A DNA stretch of 64,000 bases from Paenibacillus sp. FSL H8-0048 (lineage in GTDB: Bacteria; Bacillota; Bacilli; Paenibacillales; Paenibacillaceae), in NCBI RefSeq assembly GCF_038002825.1, contig NZ_JBBODF010000001.1, forward strand, positions 5,394,001 through 5,458,000, in the 5' to 3' direction. Under the pieces are notes generated by a model that was given only the letters and a program-made list of their open reading frames with translations, was not told the DNA's origin and searched no databases. Positions 63,510 to 64,000 of the stretch are shown here, piece after piece (within the stretch, counting starts at the first letter, position 1; the number at the start of each line of letters is the position of its first letter). Made by a program: the position numbers and the translations under genes.

Positions 63510-64000
63510 ATGGCACAGACCATTCAGGTCAAACGCGGTACCCGGGCCGAGCTGTCCACTTACGGGATGCTGAAGGCAGGCGAAATGGGCTTTTGTACAG
63601 ATACGAAGGAGGTCTATATCGGAGACGGTTCGTCTAACTCCATGGTGGGCCGGGCCTTATCCGGTCCCGAAGCTTCGCGTCCTGCGGCAGCCTCGGCGGG
63701 GCGTCTGTATGTGGTGAGCAGCGGGAATAACAACGGGTATTTGTATTTCGATGACGGGACCGCCTGGCGGCGGGTTAACGCGCAGAAATTAACAGATGTG
63801 AGCGGAACGGTGGACGATATCGCTGACGGCTCCACGTATGCCAAGGTGCTTAAGGCAGATCTTACAGCAGGGCATCCCAATAAAGTGTCGGACGGCACGA
63901 ATACGAAGACCGCCGCAGAAATTGCAACGCATCTTAACGATGCCGCGAAGCACAGGGTGATCAACGATGGCGGGTCGACGATTACAGATCTGTGGTCCGC
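63510..64000 (+). CDS. tail fibre with Mtd-like N-terminus (partial, cut by window edge)
   Basis: The frame from ATG 63510 is open to the window end (163 codons). The N-terminus (IQVKRGTRAELSTYGMLKAG, then GFCTDTKEVYIGDGSSN) has the pattern of the N-terminal domain of the major tropism determinant and related fibres, which docks to the baseplate. A second segment (GYLYFDDGTAWRRVNAQ) follows. GAGAGGTG precedes the ATG. The receptor-binding end lies outside the window. Confidence 0.85.
   Translation, partial: MAQTIQVKRGTRAELSTYGMLKAGEMGFCTDTKEVYIGDGSSNSMVGRALSGPEASRPAAASAGRLYVVSSGNNNGYLYFDDGTAWRRVNAQKLTDVSGTVDDIADGSTYAKVLKADLTAGHPNKVSDGTNTKTAAEIATHLNDAAKHRVINDGGSTITDLWS

Overview
The window comes from a spore-forming firmicute, most likely a Paenibacillus. 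The clues are the Bacillus-type S10-spc-alpha ribosomal block, the cwlD-mrp-gerD-kbaA-pdaB sporulation and germination genes next to an rRNA operon, a 16S gene of Paenibacillus type, and an rRNA operon with a 5S gene directly behind 16S.

Layout: (a) 1-1406: a V4R-domain protein and a Crp/Fnr regulator diverge around a perfect FNR-type box. (b) 1477-16960: a sigma-A promoter drives one long co-directional run, rpsJ to secY, then adk, map, a KOW protein, infA, rpmJ, rpsM, rpsK, rpoA and rplQ, ending in a terminator. (c) 16977-18896: truA, then rplM-rpsI behind an L13-type leader. (d) 19054-36694: a complete headless P2-like contractile tail locus. It has an ImmA/IrrE-type protease, an XRE repressor, a sigma-like activator, sheath, tube, frameshifted chaperone, tape measure, hub, spike, baseplate and one very large fibre. 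It has no capsid, portal, terminase, integrase or lysis gene. (e) 36774-44837: cysH-sat for sulfate assimilation, then cwlD, mrp, gerD, kbaA, a PPK2 kinase, pdaB and a SpoIIM-like gene. (f) 45352-52357: an rRNA operon in the order 16S-5S-tRNA-Ile-tRNA-Ala-23S-5S, followed by 12 tRNA genes and a duplicated tRNA-Arg 3' end. (g) 52387-64000: a second contractile tail locus, of PBSX (Xkd) type, again with an ImmA-type protease, an XRE repressor and a late-gene activator. It runs off the window inside a fibre gene.

The two tail loci belong to different tail families but share the same plan: a leftward protease-repressor pair, palindromic operators in the divergent promoter region, an activator of the sigma region 4/ArpU kind, then tail genes. 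Both carry a textbook programmed -1 frameshift in the tail-assembly chaperone gene: T TTT TTG plus an 11-bp hairpin in locus 1, and A AAA AAC plus a 7-bp hairpin in locus 2. Together they look like two inducible phage-tail-like particles (tailocin or PBSX-like), fixed at conserved chromosomal sites on either side of a sporulation and rRNA region. Gene functions are inferred from protein sequence patterns, motifs and gene order; no database search was run.
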